64,000 bases of DNA, taken from the NCBI RefSeq assembly GCF_017316305.2, contig NZ_CP147250.1, forward strand, positions 2,789,001 to 2,853,000. The letters run 5' to 3'. Every line of letters starts with the position of its first letter. Positions within the stretch are counted from its first letter, which is position 1. Below are positions 36,654 through 44,803 of this stretch, in pieces. The notes under the pieces are model-generated. The model saw only the letters and a list, made by a program, of their open reading frames with translations, made no database searches and was not told where the DNA came from. The position numbers were made by a program, and so were the translations under genes. This DNA is from Enterococcus sp. DIV1094 (GTDB taxonomy: Bacteria; Bacillota; Bacilli; Lactobacillales; Enterococcaceae).

Positions 36654-38000
36654 TTATTTCAAACGGAATAATGTTGGTGCTTGGTCAGGTGCCCAAGTAT
36701 CATCGCCATAGTTAAAATGCGTAACTAATGTTGTATATACTCTTCCTTTGTAGCTTACTTCTTCGTTCGCAGTATAAAGTTCTGGTGAAGACATTGAACC
36801 TAATTTCCATTCGCGAACGCCTTCAATGATTTCGCCTTGTTTTGTTGTAACATTCAATGTATTACTTGCATATGAAACTTCGCCATTTGTACTGATTGCA
36901 CGTACTACGTATGAATAAGTTGTATTTGCTATTAGATTTTCATCCATATATGAAGTTTCTGAAGTTGAACCAACTAACTGGCCGTTACGGTAAATGTCAT
37001 ACTGTTTGATACCTTGAGTGTGTGTTGAAGCTCCCCACATCAATGAAACACTTGAAGATGTTTCGCCCATTGAGTGTAAGTTTTTAGGGGCAGTTGGTTT
37101 TTCTTCTGCACTGATTGCTGTAGTTGTTACTGAGATTGCTGTTTTATCTGATTTGATACCTGTTTGGCTAACTGCTTCGATTTCATATGTATAAGTTGTT
37201 TCTGCTGTTAAATCTTTATCAGAAAATTCAGGATCAACAGATGTACCAACTAGTTTACCATCACGATAAACATTGTAAGAAGCTGCATTTGCTTGTCCGT
37301 TCCATGTTAAGTTTACTGTTGATGAAGTCACGTTTTGAACACGAACATTTTGAGGTGCTTCTGGCTTCACTGGAATCGTTGAATCGCCTGTAACGTTCAA
37401 GTCGATCACATTATAAAACGCATTTACTGTATCTGCTACGTCCCAAACTGCTAATACAACATGGTAACCTAGGCGATCACTTGGGATATTGATTGAATGA
37501 CTTGGATTTGTTGATCCAGTTGTTCCATTGTGGTTGATCGTACCAATCAATTCAAAATCATCACGGTCTAGTTTATCATTTGGATTCCAATCTGCTTTCG
37601 TCATATAATAATGCCATTTTGATGTCGCATGTGAAGCAGTAAAGCGCCATGTAAATACGTTCGCTCCTTGAGAAATCGATTGTTTTGTCCACATCGTAGA
37701 GTTTTGTTGATCAAGATTGAAGTCTCCTAATGAGCCACCAGCTGAAGCGATTTGTCCATCTGCAGGACCTGCTGCTGGAAACCCTTTTGGCGCTTCTAAA
37801 GATTGAGGCTCGTTGATAACAGCTCCATATTTTTGGAATGCTGCATTCCAGTTTGTATTTCTGTCTAAATGACCTTGATACCCACGGCTGATCGGTGATT
37901 GCACGTAGCCATGTGCGGATGCTTCATTTCCACCGATTACCAAGCTTGCTCCAAATAAAATACTTGAGCATAAAATTGTTCCTAAAATTTGTTTCTTCAT
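36654..38000 (-). CDS. Secreted chitin-active LPMO (AA10) with two FnIII domains and a chitin-binding module
   Basis: A 448-aa secreted copper oxygenase that cleaves crystalline chitin oxidatively. The signal peptide ends A-S-A, leaving H30 at the mature N-terminus. The second copper ligand is H124 in T-A-S-H. The AA10 domain spans residues 30-205. Two fibronectin type III domains follow (about 212-295 and 300-385; P-x-A-P-x-N-V/L-x and T-x-Y-T/S-Y). A C-terminal CBM5/12-like module comes last (E-W, S-Y-K-G-R-V-Y-T, W-A-P). E. faecalis AA10, as I recall it, lacks the extra modules. GGAGGGAA precedes the ATG. Confidence 0.92.
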   Translation of the reverse strand: MKKQILGTILCSSILFGASLVIGGNEASAHGYVQSPISRGYQGHLDRNTNWNAAFQKYGAVINEPQSLEAPKGFPAAGPADGQIASAGGSLGDFNLDQQNSTMWTKQSISQGANVFTWRFTASHATSKWHYYMTKADWNPNDKLDRDDFELIGTINHNGTTGSTNPSHSINIPSDRLGYHVVLAVWDVADTVNAFYNVIDLNVTGDSTIPVKPEAPQNVRVQNVTSSTVNLTWNGQANAASYNVYRDGKLVGTSVDPEFSDKDLTAETTYTYEIEAVSQTGIKSDKTAISVTTTAISAEEKPTAPKNLHSMGETSSSVSLMWGASTHTQGIKQYDIYRNGQLVGSTSETSYMDENLIANTTYSYVVRAISTNGEVSYASNTLNVTTKQGEIIEGVREWKLGSMSSPELYTANEEVSYKGRVYTTLVTHFNYGDDTWAPDQAPTLFRLK

Positions 38001-38453
38001 AATTCCCTCCGTAATAAACGATTAATATAGATAACGATTTACAAAATATTTTTGATATTTCATTTCTTTCCTTTTGTTATCTTGAATTAAGAATATCAGA
38101 TAAAAAAGATTAAATCGAACCAATTATTACCGAAAACGCGGTAATAATCATCAATTGAAAAAAATGTTAAAATACCGTACAAAACGCTGCATTCATAATA
38201 TTTTATGCTTTATAAAAATTAATTTCATCTCGTTACATCCACATTGTATTTTTATCCCCGGTTGTTATATCCATAAATTATATAAACTAAAAATGATTAA
38301 TTTTTGTTATTTCTTAACTATGTAAAAAAACGATAAACAAATTTTTCCATTCATTGTCTGCAAAGTAGTCTAACAACTTTTCGTCTATTATAAGTTTATT
38401 CATTTGCGGTATCTATTGCTTCATCATATGATGATATAAAGGGGGTTTTATTT
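38001..38453. other. Long AT-rich intergenic region between the LPMO and ankyrin genes
   Basis: 450 bp without a gene, between divergent genes. It contains the palindrome TTATTACCG / CGGTAATAA (38125-38148, 6-nt spacer) on the LPMO side and TCATCATATGATGA (38421-38434) just before the ankyrin gene. Both are candidate operators. Nothing else is recognisable. Confidence 0.5.
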
Positions 38454-39239
38454 ATGAAAGTTTGGCTGATCTTACCCTTTACTATTTCATTATTTTTGCT
38501 TAGTGGTTGTGAAGATCCACAGGAGATGCCTAATCCTGAGCAACAGGAAAAGGCCACCTCTACCTCTATGATTGAGGAATCAACTACTGAGGAAACGACC
38601 ACTGAGCAAACAAATCATGTAATCGAAGAAACGGAGGAATCGCTTGTGAATTACCCATCTGGAAGTTTATTAACCGCTGTTGAAGGAAATGATCGAAAGC
38701 AAGTGGAAGAGATTTTACAAACCGATTATTCAATCGATGAACAAAATGAAAAAGGAGAAACTCCGTTGTTGATTGCAACACATCATAATTTTGTCGACAT
38801 TGCAAAGCTATTGATCGATCATGGTGCTTCGATCGATATTCAAGACGAGATCCAAGATAGCCCTTACCTCTATGCTGGTGCACAAGGCAAAACAGAGATT
38901 CTCGCCTACATGTTGGAACACCGTGAACCAAATCAAGAGATCGTCAATCGTTTTGGTGGCAATGCTTTGATTCCAGCAGCCGAAAAAGGTCATTTGGAGA
39001 ATGTAAAACTTCTCTTGACCGATGCTCGCGTAGATATCGATCATCAAAACAATTATGGCTATACTGCGTTGATCGAAGCAGTCGCTTTACGCGATGGTTC
39101 TGAGATCTACCAACAAATCGTTCAAGAATTGTTGAATCATGGTGCAGATAAAACATTACGTGACAATCAAGGGAAAACCGCCGAAGATTACGCACGCGAA
39201 TTGGGCTACACTCAACTACTCTCACAGTTAACGAAGTAG
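38454..39239 (+). CDS. Ankyrin-repeat lipoprotein
   Basis: A 261-aa secreted lipoprotein. The signal peptide ends in the lipobox L-L-S-G-C (Cys about residue 19), followed by a Glu/Thr-rich linker (~25-60). About five ankyrin repeats follow (G-E-T-P-L-L-I-A-T, I-A-K-L-L-I-D-H-G-A-S-I-D-I, G-Y-T-A-L-I-E-A, L-N-H-G-A-D-K-T). An extracytoplasmic ankyrin scaffold suggests protein-protein contact at the cell surface; the partner is unknown. A strong AAGGGGG precedes the ATG and a terminator follows. Confidence 0.85.
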   Translation: MKVWLILPFTISLFLLSGCEDPQEMPNPEQQEKATSTSMIEESTTEETTTEQTNHVIEETEESLVNYPSGSLLTAVEGNDRKQVEEILQTDYSIDEQNEKGETPLLIATHHNFVDIAKLLIDHGASIDIQDEIQDSPYLYAGAQGKTEILAYMLEHREPNQEIVNRFGGNALIPAAEKGHLENVKLLLTDARVDIDHQNNYGYTALIEAVALRDGSEIYQQIVQELLNHGADKTLRDNQGKTAEDYARELGYTQLLSQLTK

Positions 39240-39258
39240 GTTTAAATATGTAGGTTAA

Positions 39259-39311
39259 GAGAACATCTTTCTAAGTGTAATAGACACTTCAGCAAGATGT
39301 TCCCTTTCATT
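39259..39311 (+). terminator. Terminator after the ankyrin lipoprotein gene
   Basis: GAACATCTT / AAGATGTTC outer stem with AAGTGT / ACACTT inner stem, followed by CCCTTTC. T-run weak. Confidence 0.6.
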
Positions 39312-39459
39312 TATTACATCTAGTTATCGATCAGAATAAACCAGGATGTAGTTGGTACAAACATAAAGTTTACATAATTAATTTATAAACTACCTATATT
39401 TAAGATGATGATTTTAAACTGATAATATTAAAAAGTATCCTCAAGCCTATGTATAAAAT

Positions 39460-39510
39460 AAATCAACCTCAAAGAGTTAGTTGATAAACTACTCTTTGAG
39501 GTTGATTTAC
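39460..39510 (-). terminator. Terminator of the first gls operon
   Basis: Perfect 18-bp stem AAATCAACCTCAAAGAGT / ACTCTTTGAGGTTGATTT with a 13-nt loop. The minus-strand tail is T-rich (TTTATTTTAT). Confidence 0.75.
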
Positions 39511-39559
39511 GGTATTTGTTTATTTCTCACTTAAAGATGTTACTTTGAACGCACTTAGC

Positions 39560-39802
39560 TTACAGCTTACGAGCAAAGAATGAAACGATCAATACTAAAA
39601 TGATTGCTCCGATAAGTGATGGTACGATCGCCATACCACCGATCACTGGACCCCATGTACCTAATAGTGCTTGACCAATAGCTGATCCAACTAGACCTGC
39701 AATCACGTTTGCAATGATTCCCATTGAAGAACCTTTATTAGTAATTGCTCCTGCAATTGCTCCGATAATACCACCAACGATTAATGACCAAATAAATCCC
39801 AT
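39560..39802 (-). CDS. glsB1: GlsB-type small membrane protein (transglycosylase-associated family), copy 1
   Basis: An 80-aa hydrophobic, Gly-rich protein of the YeaQ/YmgE (transglycosylase-associated) family with two or three helices (G-F-I-W-S-L-I-V-G-G, G-A-I-A-G-A-I-T). In enterococci it is the last gene of gls24-type stress operons. It is identical to the second copy (53382-53624) except Ile versus Val at residue 12. AGGAGG precedes the ATG. Exact function unknown. Confidence 0.88.
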   Translation of the reverse strand: MGFIWSLIVGGIIGAIAGAITNKGSSMGIIANVIAGLVGSAIGQALLGTWGPVIGGMAIVPSLIGAIILVLIVSFFARKL

Positions 39803-39837
39803 ATTAATTACCTCCTAAAAATTCTAAAAAATTAAGT

Positions 39838-40392
39838 TTATTGTACGCGTGGTTCATTGTTTTCTTTTACTTTTTGCGCACCTTTACCAACAGCTGATTT
39901 TGCTTTATCTGTTTGTTTTGAAGCAAATTGACCAGTTGATTTTGCAGCATCTGTTACTTTATCTTGAACTGTTTCTTGATCTTTTTCGTATTCTGCTTGT
40001 GTTTTGATATCAACAACATTAACGTTTACTTCGATCACATCAAGATGAGTCATTTCGTTCACTTCTGTGCTGATCAATTCTTTGATTTGGTCATAGATAT
40101 TTTCGATATCTTTACCGTATTCAACAACAACATCTAAATCAACTGCGACTTGTTTTTTACCTACTTCAGCGTTGATTCCTGCTGTTACGTTATCTGTATT
40201 CACAAGTTTTTCAGCGATGTTTGAGAAGAATCCACCATCAAGAGTCAATAAACCATCGACATCTTTCAATGCATAACCAATGATTTTTTGAATCACTTTG
40301 TCTTCATAAGTCAATTCACCTTTAGCTGAAGTATCAGCAACCGGGTTTGTACCTGTAGTAGTGTTTACGTTTTTGAAATCTTTGTTTTCCAT
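39838..40392 (-). CDS. gls20: Asp23/Gls24 family stress protein, copy 1 (Gls20-like)
   Basis: A 184-aa Asp23/Gls24-domain protein. Y-E-D-K-V-I-Q-K-I-I, G-K-K-Q-V-A-V-D-L-D-V-V-V-E-Y-G and V-N-V-N-V-V-D-I-K are the domain's strands and helices (residues ~28-130). The tail is rich in Lys/Ala and ends N-N-E-P-R-V-Q. Gls24-type proteins are general stress proteins, important for bile resistance in enterococci, and localise at the membrane through AmaP. Its ~20 kDa size suits the E. faecium name gls20; that symbol is by analogy. AGGAGGAATT precedes the ATG. Confidence 0.85.
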   Translation of the reverse strand: MENKDFKNVNTTTGTNPVADTSAKGELTYEDKVIQKIIGYALKDVDGLLTLDGGFFSNIAEKLVNTDNVTAGINAEVGKKQVAVDLDVVVEYGKDIENIYDQIKELISTEVNEMTHLDVIEVNVNVVDIKTQAEYEKDQETVQDKVTDAAKSTGQFASKQTDKAKSAVGKGAQKVKENNEPRVQ

Positions 40393-40404
40393 GATAAATT
40401 CCTC

Positions 40405-40593
40405 CTATGATTTAAAATATTCATCTAACAATCTTGTTTCTTTTAAATAAAAACCAATCCCTACCCCAATGGCAGTCATGATCAGTATTAAAAGAGTTTT
40501 GAAAAATCCAACTGTCAACCATAAAACGGCTAACAGTAACCCAAGACCCCCAAAGATAATAGGGAGCTTATAGAGTGAAAAGAATTCTTTCAT
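40405..40593 (-). CDS. DUF2273 small membrane protein, copy 1
   Basis: A 62-aa protein with two hydrophobic helices (I-I-F-G-G-L-G-L-L-L-A and T-L-L-I-L-I-M-T-A-I-G-V-G-I-G), matching DUF2273. It always accompanies Gls24/AmaP in operons. Function unknown. It is spaced 12 nt from gls20 and 12 nt from amaP. Confidence 0.85.
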   Translation of the reverse strand: MKEFFSLYKLPIIFGGLGLLLAVLWLTVGFFKTLLILIMTAIGVGIGFYLKETRLLDEYFKS

Positions 40594-40605
40594 TTGTTTG
40601 CCCTC

Positions 40606-41172
40606 CTATTCTACACGTGAATGCTGGTTGTCCTCTTGATCTTTTTCTTCTTGATAACTACTGTAATTGACAGCTACTTTGATCTCTTGTTCTGAACCAA
40701 GGACATTGGCAACTTGATCTCTGACTTCTTGCATCAACATTTCTGTTTTACCAATCAGAGAAGAAGTACGTTTTAAATCGCCTTTAACATGAATATTGAT
40801 TTTCTGTTTTGTTGATCGTACTTTGACTTTAGGAGATTGAATGAACTCTTCTTCGTGTAAATACGAGCGAGTGAGTCCTTCAATTGCTTTTTTATCTAAG
40901 GTCAATTTCCCATCTTTGTGCTTTAATACGAAAGTTCCTTTCGATTTTGGATAGAAAAGAACGAATAATAAGATGAGAACGACAACAATTGCAAATACGA
41001 CAGCAGCCCAGAAAATATATTGTTGCATATAATAATTCGTTATCGTAAAAAAGCGAAAACGTTCCAATTGTTCAGGTAAGACATATGGTGCATTAACTAG
41101 AGCGATGATCAAAAGTACTGAAAGTAACACTATGCTTACAATTACACCGATGATCTTTACCCCCTTATTCAT
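40606..41172 (-). CDS. amaP: Alkaline shock response membrane anchor protein AmaP, copy 1
   Basis: A 188-aa protein with two N-terminal helices (residues ~5-25 and ~50-75) and a cytoplasmic domain resembling Asp23 strands (G-K-L-T-L-D-K-K-A-I-E-G, V-R-S-T-K-Q-K-I-N-I-H-V-K-G). AmaP anchors Asp23-like proteins to the membrane. The ATG at 41172 is chosen because AGGAGGTGG lies upstream; the longer frame to 41223 has no site. It is the first gene of the operon. Confidence 0.85.
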   Translation of the reverse strand: MNKGVKIIGVIVSIVLLSVLLIIALVNAPYVLPEQLERFRFFTITNYYMQQYIFWAAVVFAIVVVLILLFVLFYPKSKGTFVLKHKDGKLTLDKKAIEGLTRSYLHEEEFIQSPKVKVRSTKQKINIHVKGDLKRTSSLIGKTEMLMQEVRDQVANVLGSEQEIKVAVNYSSYQEEKDQEDNQHSRVE

Positions 41173-41631
41173 TTTCCACCTCCTAATTATCTTATTTTTC
41201 TGTTTTAAACACCTGACCAACAAGAAATTCCCTTGAGGAAACTAGAAAGACAACCGAAATAAGAAAGCGCTACCAAAGCGAACAGCCTCAAAATAACATC
41301 GATTCCTAATTCCCTGCTAAATTCTTAAATAACAGAAACAATTATTATATAACTTCCATTGTTTCTTGCTGGCTATACTACAAGAATAGTATTCAAGATT
41401 AAAAATTGCAAAGATAATGCTCATTTATTATTACAAAACAAAAAGGATAAATGACAAAACAGATCTGACAGTTAAAAAGATTGTCTATTCTACGGATTCT
41501 ATTAATCTTTTGATAGAAAGGATGATACCCTTTTCAAAAAGCATGGAAATATTTTATAATAAGAGAAGGAAATGTTAGAGTAAAAGTGATCCAAATCAAA
41601 GAAACTATTACTCTTAGAAAGAGGTGTCAGC
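41173..41631. other. Intergenic region upstream of the first gls operon
   Basis: About 460 bp between the divergent amaP and small membrane protein genes. It is AT-rich. The amaP side must hold the stress promoter, but I could not pick a convincing -35/-10. No gene or strong structure recognised. Confidence 0.4.
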
Positions 41632-41805
41632 ATGTTAAAGAAATCCCTTTATGCATTTATAATAACGATTATATATCTGATTGTTTCCAATGCTGGAAAT
41701 CTATTTTTTGGAGTGTCGAAAGAATTTAGTTGGACGACTACGTTATGGGAATCCCTATTTTTCTTTTTATTTATACTTCTGCTACAAAATTATCGAAAAA
41801 AATAA
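41632..41805 (+). CDS. 57-aa small membrane protein next to agrD
   Basis: A short gene with AAAGAGGTG 7-8 nt before its ATG, ending at TAA 41805. The product is strongly hydrophobic, with two helices (F-I-I-T-I-I-Y-L-I-V and L-F-F-F-L-F-I-L-L-L) joined by a short loop and ending Y-R-K-K. It is convergent with agrD and shares its terminator. It might be a bacteriocin-immunity-like or holin-like peptide, or a membrane regulator; no family recognised. Confidence 0.55.
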   Translation: MLKKSLYAFIITIIYLIVSNAGNLFFGVSKEFSWTTTLWESLFFFLFILLLQNYRKK

Positions 41806-41831
41806 ATGGACAATTGCTTCTTTCGTAAAAA

Positions 41832-41870
41832 TAAAAAAGCGATTTAGAAAAAATCTAAATCGCTTTTTTG
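41832..41870. terminator. Bidirectional terminator between the small membrane protein and agrD
   Basis: AAAAAAGCGATTTAGA / TCTAAATCGCTTTTTT, a 16-bp perfect stem with a short A-rich loop and U-runs in both directions. Confidence 0.9.
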
Positions 41871-41873
41871 TTT

Positions 41874-42038
41874 TTATTTATTCATTTCATTTTTTAAAGC
41901 TTCAGGCATTTTTGGCTCATAGATAACGAATGTACAATCTGCTCCGATCGTTCCCATTGCGTATGTTGCGATAGCAATCGCCATAGTTGAGATGACGTGC
42001 ATCATTTGTAATTTTTTTGTTTTTAGATTTGTTAACAT
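41874..42038 (-). CDS. agrD: AgrD-like autoinducing peptide precursor
   Basis: A 54-aa precursor with ATG at 42038, 2 nt after the agrB stop, and AAAGGGG upstream. It has the three-part AgrD layout: an N-terminal amphipathic, Lys-rich leader (residues 1-28, L-T-N-L-K-T-K-K), a core with Cys35, and a charged C-terminal recognition tail. C-T-F-V-I (35-39) would form the five-residue thiolactone ring, and the tail opens Y-E-P-K-M-P-E-A-L. The tail mirrors the D-E-P-x-V-P tail after the ring in staphylococcal AgrD. AgrB cuts after the core; the exact mature N-terminus is unknown. The gene is easily missed because of its length. Confidence 0.88.
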   Translation of the reverse strand: MLTNLKTKKLQMMHVISTMAIAIATYAMGTIGADCTFVIYEPKMPEALKNEMNK

Positions 42039-42040
42039 AT

Positions 42041-42607
42041 TTAATCTACCCCTTTATTTTTTATAAACATCAACAATGTAGCAATCGCTAAACCTAATAA
42101 GAGATATGTACGGATACTGTCACTAGGCAAAAGCAAACCGATCGTTGTGATGAACAGAATAATAAGAACTGTTTTTTTCAATTGGAATGGTCCGTTTGTT
42201 TTGTTGATCGTTCGCTCTTTCACGAATACTCCCAGACCAACTAATAGAATACCGAGACTAAACAAAGGACGGGTCAGTTCAAACCCAATGGAAGCGGTGA
42301 TCCATGGCAACACAACCAAGAAAAGCACACTAAGTATCGTACAAACTGCACTATTACTTGCATGAAACCCTTTTGTTGTAAAGCGAACTGAGATGAAAAC
42401 AAGGTGTGTGATGAATACTGCGCCCATGATGTGTAGTAGAAATGCAATCGCATACATCACCATCATTTTGAATAGATCCACAAATAGAATTGATAACCCA
42501 TACTCCACCTTTGCTTGTTCAATCGGTGAAAGACCTAATTGTGCAGCAAAATGTCCGCTTATTTTCTTCGATAATTTTTCCTCTATAGAAATATACTCTT
42601 CAGTCAT
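42041..42607 (-). CDS. agrB: AgrB-like peptide-processing membrane protease
   Basis: A 188-aa membrane endopeptidase with about five helices that cleaves and cyclises the AgrD precursor. The catalytic pair is H82 and C89 in G-F-H-A-S-N-S-A-V-C, with the same seven-residue spacing as staphylococcal AgrB. AAGGAGCG precedes the ATG. It is the first gene of the agrBD unit, whose promoter carries a LytTR-type direct repeat. FsrB of E. faecalis is the nearest named relative, but here the pheromone is a separate Cys-containing gene. Confidence 0.92.
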   Translation of the reverse strand: MTEEYISIEEKLSKKISGHFAAQLGLSPIEQAKVEYGLSILFVDLFKMMVMYAIAFLLHIMGAVFITHLVFISVRFTTKGFHASNSAVCTILSVLFLVVLPWITASIGFELTRPLFSLGILLVGLGVFVKERTINKTNGPFQLKKTVLIILFITTIGLLLPSDSIRTYLLLGLAIATLLMFIKNKGVD

Positions 42608-42629
42608 TTCTCACGCTCCTTCGCAGTTT

Positions 42630-42698
42630 ATTATACCTATTTTATAATTTGATGGATTATTTTTTCAAAAGTGTAAAGAATCTTAGCAAAAGTGCAAA
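42630..42698 (-). promoter_or_regulatory. agrBD promoter with LytTR direct repeats
   Basis: A -10 TATAAT lies at 42630-42635, about 23 nt before the agrB start. There is no good -35 (AATCCA at the expected place), as expected for an activated promoter. Just upstream are two near-identical half-sites, GCACTTTTG and ACACTTTTG, within TTTGCACTTTTG / TTTACACTTTTG (42687-42698 and 42666-42677). They are spaced exactly 21 bp, that is 9-mers with 12 bp between, the geometry of LytTR activators such as AgrA. The adjacent LytTR regulator is the likely binder. Confidence 0.75.
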
Positions 42699-42709
42699 AA
42701 AACATGCGC

Positions 42710-43462
42710 TTATGCACTCGTTGAAAGATCATTTTCGAATCGTGTGACTAGTTTTTTTAAATATCTGGTGGAAACTAAGCATTCTTCCCCATTGGTCATG
42801 ATCACTTTGCGTTCTTTTTTATTGATTTCTGATATATTAGCTAAATTGACGACAAAAGATTGATGACACCGACATAAAGAATCACTTAGTTTTTCGATTT
42901 CTTTGATTTTCCCAGCATATTCGATCATCCGATTGTCTAAATGAACGATCAATTTATGCGGAGTTGGGCTTGAGCTAAAGAATAGAATCTCATCTACATA
43001 CAGTTTGACATCGACTGCCCCACTTTTCAGCCAAATTTGTTCTCTTGTAGACAATGCAGTATTCATATATCGTTCAATCGCAATATCAATACAGCTGATG
43101 ATTTTCTGTTGCAATTGTTCTTCGTTATCTTTGATTATATAATCTAATGCCTCTACCTTATAAAGAAAAGTAAGATAAACAAAATCCGTATATGTTGTGA
43201 CAAAAATGATTTTAGCTGTTGGATCATATTGACGAATTTGTTTTCCAAGTTCCACACCATTGATATCTGAATTTAGATCGATATCTAAAAAATAGATACC
43301 TTCTGTTTTATTCTTCGATAGATAAGACAAAATATCATAAGGATTTTCTGTCGCTAATTGAAATTCAACATCATAATCCATCATCATGACGTAATTCTTA
43401 ACAATGCTGGCGATTCGATTACGATGGATCTCTTGATCATCACAAATAAAAATTTTTAACAT
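42710..43462 (-). CDS. agrA: AgrA-like LytTR response regulator
   Basis: A 250-aa response regulator. The receiver domain occupies residues 1-125, with acidic residues D8-D9 and the phospho-acceptor in F-L-D60-I-D-L; the C-terminal LytTR DNA-binding domain covers ~145-245 (E-I-L-F-F-S-S, C-R-C-H-Q-S-F-V-V-N, V-S-T-R-Y-L). The ATG at 43462, 3 nt past the agrC stop, follows AGAGGG and matches the family start M-L-K-I-F-I-C-D-D. It should activate agrBD when phosphorylated by the adjacent kinase. Confidence 0.92.
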   Translation of the reverse strand: MLKIFICDDQEIHRNRIASIVKNYVMMMDYDVEFQLATENPYDILSYLSKNKTEGIYFLDIDLNSDINGVELGKQIRQYDPTAKIIFVTTYTDFVYLTFLYKVEALDYIIKDNEEQLQQKIISCIDIAIERYMNTALSTREQIWLKSGAVDVKLYVDEILFFSSSPTPHKLIVHLDNRMIEYAGKIKEIEKLSDSLCRCHQSFVVNLANISEINKKERKVIMTNGEECLVSTRYLKKLVTRFENDLSTSA

Positions 43463-43464
43463 AA

Positions 43465-44748
43465 TTATCCCTCTACTCCACATATAGTTATGATTTGTAT
43501 AAATTTATCCGATTGGATTTTCGTATCTAAAAAGACATTGGTATTCAATTTGACTAAATCATCTAAATTGGCTAACCCGATACCAGAATTCCCTGGTTTT
43601 GTCGTAAAATTTGGTTTTTTTAAATCATGTAGTTTAGGTAAGTTACTTTTACATTTATTGATCAACATGAAAGTACAATCTTTGTGATCAGCTACGATCG
43701 CTATTTCGATCTCCGGCTGTTCGATCTCTCTCGAAGCTTCAATGGCATTATCCAAAATGATTCCCAACATTCTTACTAGGACCATCGTGGGCATTTCGAT
43801 CTTCTCCACCACTTTTGGTACAGATATGTTTACGTGGATTCCTTCTTGGTGAGCCATGTACAACTTACTCAAAATGACACTTTTGATTTCTCTTATTTTT
43901 ATATTTGAAATCGAAGACATCTTGAAAATTTCTTGATCAAAAATCGTTCCAGTAGCTTTGATACTATTTCGAAAATAATCTTTTAGACCTGACAAATCTT
44001 CTGATTCAATATATTCTTCCAAAGAAATCAGAATATTTTTGTAGTCATGTTTGAATTTCAGGATCTCTAGATAATTTTTTTCTGCTTGCTCACTATATTC
44101 GATCAAATAATTCATTTGTCGTTTTTGTTCTTTATTTTCATATTCCGTCCTTTTTATGAAAATGAAAGAAAAACAAAGGACCGTTGATAACAGGCCATAG
44201 AGGATCACAAATAGCTCATGCGCATCCATCAAGTAGGCTCGTAAATTAGAAAACCTTTCCATGACTAACAGGCTAAAATAGACCAAGATCGTTGCTGTAG
44301 CAATGACCCCACTGATTTTTATCGTTAATAAATCCTTGTAGCATTTTTCTAATAACCAAGTTTTGAAAATATAGGCAAAGAGGAAAAAAAGACTAGTTCC
44401 TAAAATGACGGTTAATCTTATACTTAGATCTAAGTGTAGAATAGAATAGCTGAAATTGATGAGATAATCAGAAAAAATATATAAGCAGAAAGTGACAGAA
44501 GGGATAAATAAGGCTGTATAAATATTTCTCCTAAAATAAAAAGTGATCATACAAAGCCCTATCCATAGAACAATCGTAGCAAAAACATTGATCACAAAAT
44601 AAAGTGCCATATAGCAAACTATTCCAATGATCGACATAATGACATAATACCAACTTTTCAAATACGTATCCAAAAAGCTAGTGACAAAAAAGATACAAGC
44701 CGTTTGAACGATGACTATCAACAAGCTTTCCAGCGTGTTTAAATTCAC
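43465..44748 (-). CDS. agrC: AgrC-like sensor histidine kinase
   Basis: A 427-aa HPK10-type peptide-pheromone receptor. Six or seven helices fill residues 1-205, followed by the dimerisation helix with the phospho-His in L-K-F-K-H-D-Y-K-N. The ATPase domain shows the N-box (I-I-L-D-N-A-I-E-A) and the G-box (G-N-S-G-I-G-L-A-N-L). The start is most likely GTG at 44748, with AGGGGGG 5 nt upstream; the longer frame to 44823 runs into the promoter. Gene order here is agrC-agrA-agrB-agrD, unlike S. aureus agrBDCA. Confidence 0.9.
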   Translation of the reverse strand: MNLNTLESLLIVIVQTACIFFVTSFLDTYLKSWYYVIMSIIGIVCYMALYFVINVFATIVLWIGLCMITFYFRRNIYTALFIPSVTFCLYIFSDYLINFSYSILHLDLSIRLTVILGTSLFFLFAYIFKTWLLEKCYKDLLTIKISGVIATATILVYFSLLVMERFSNLRAYLMDAHELFVILYGLLSTVLCFSFIFIKRTEYENKEQKRQMNYLIEYSEQAEKNYLEILKFKHDYKNILISLEEYIESEDLSGLKDYFRNSIKATGTIFDQEIFKMSSISNIKIREIKSVILSKLYMAHQEGIHVNISVPKVVEKIEMPTMVLVRMLGIILDNAIEASREIEQPEIEIAIVADHKDCTFMLINKCKSNLPKLHDLKKPNFTTKPGNSGIGLANLDDLVKLNTNVFLDTKIQSDKFIQIITICGVEG

Positions 44749-44803
44749 AAAAACCCCCCTATTTTGAGTAAATCCTCTTGTGTACAATGTAAAAATAACA
44801 GTT

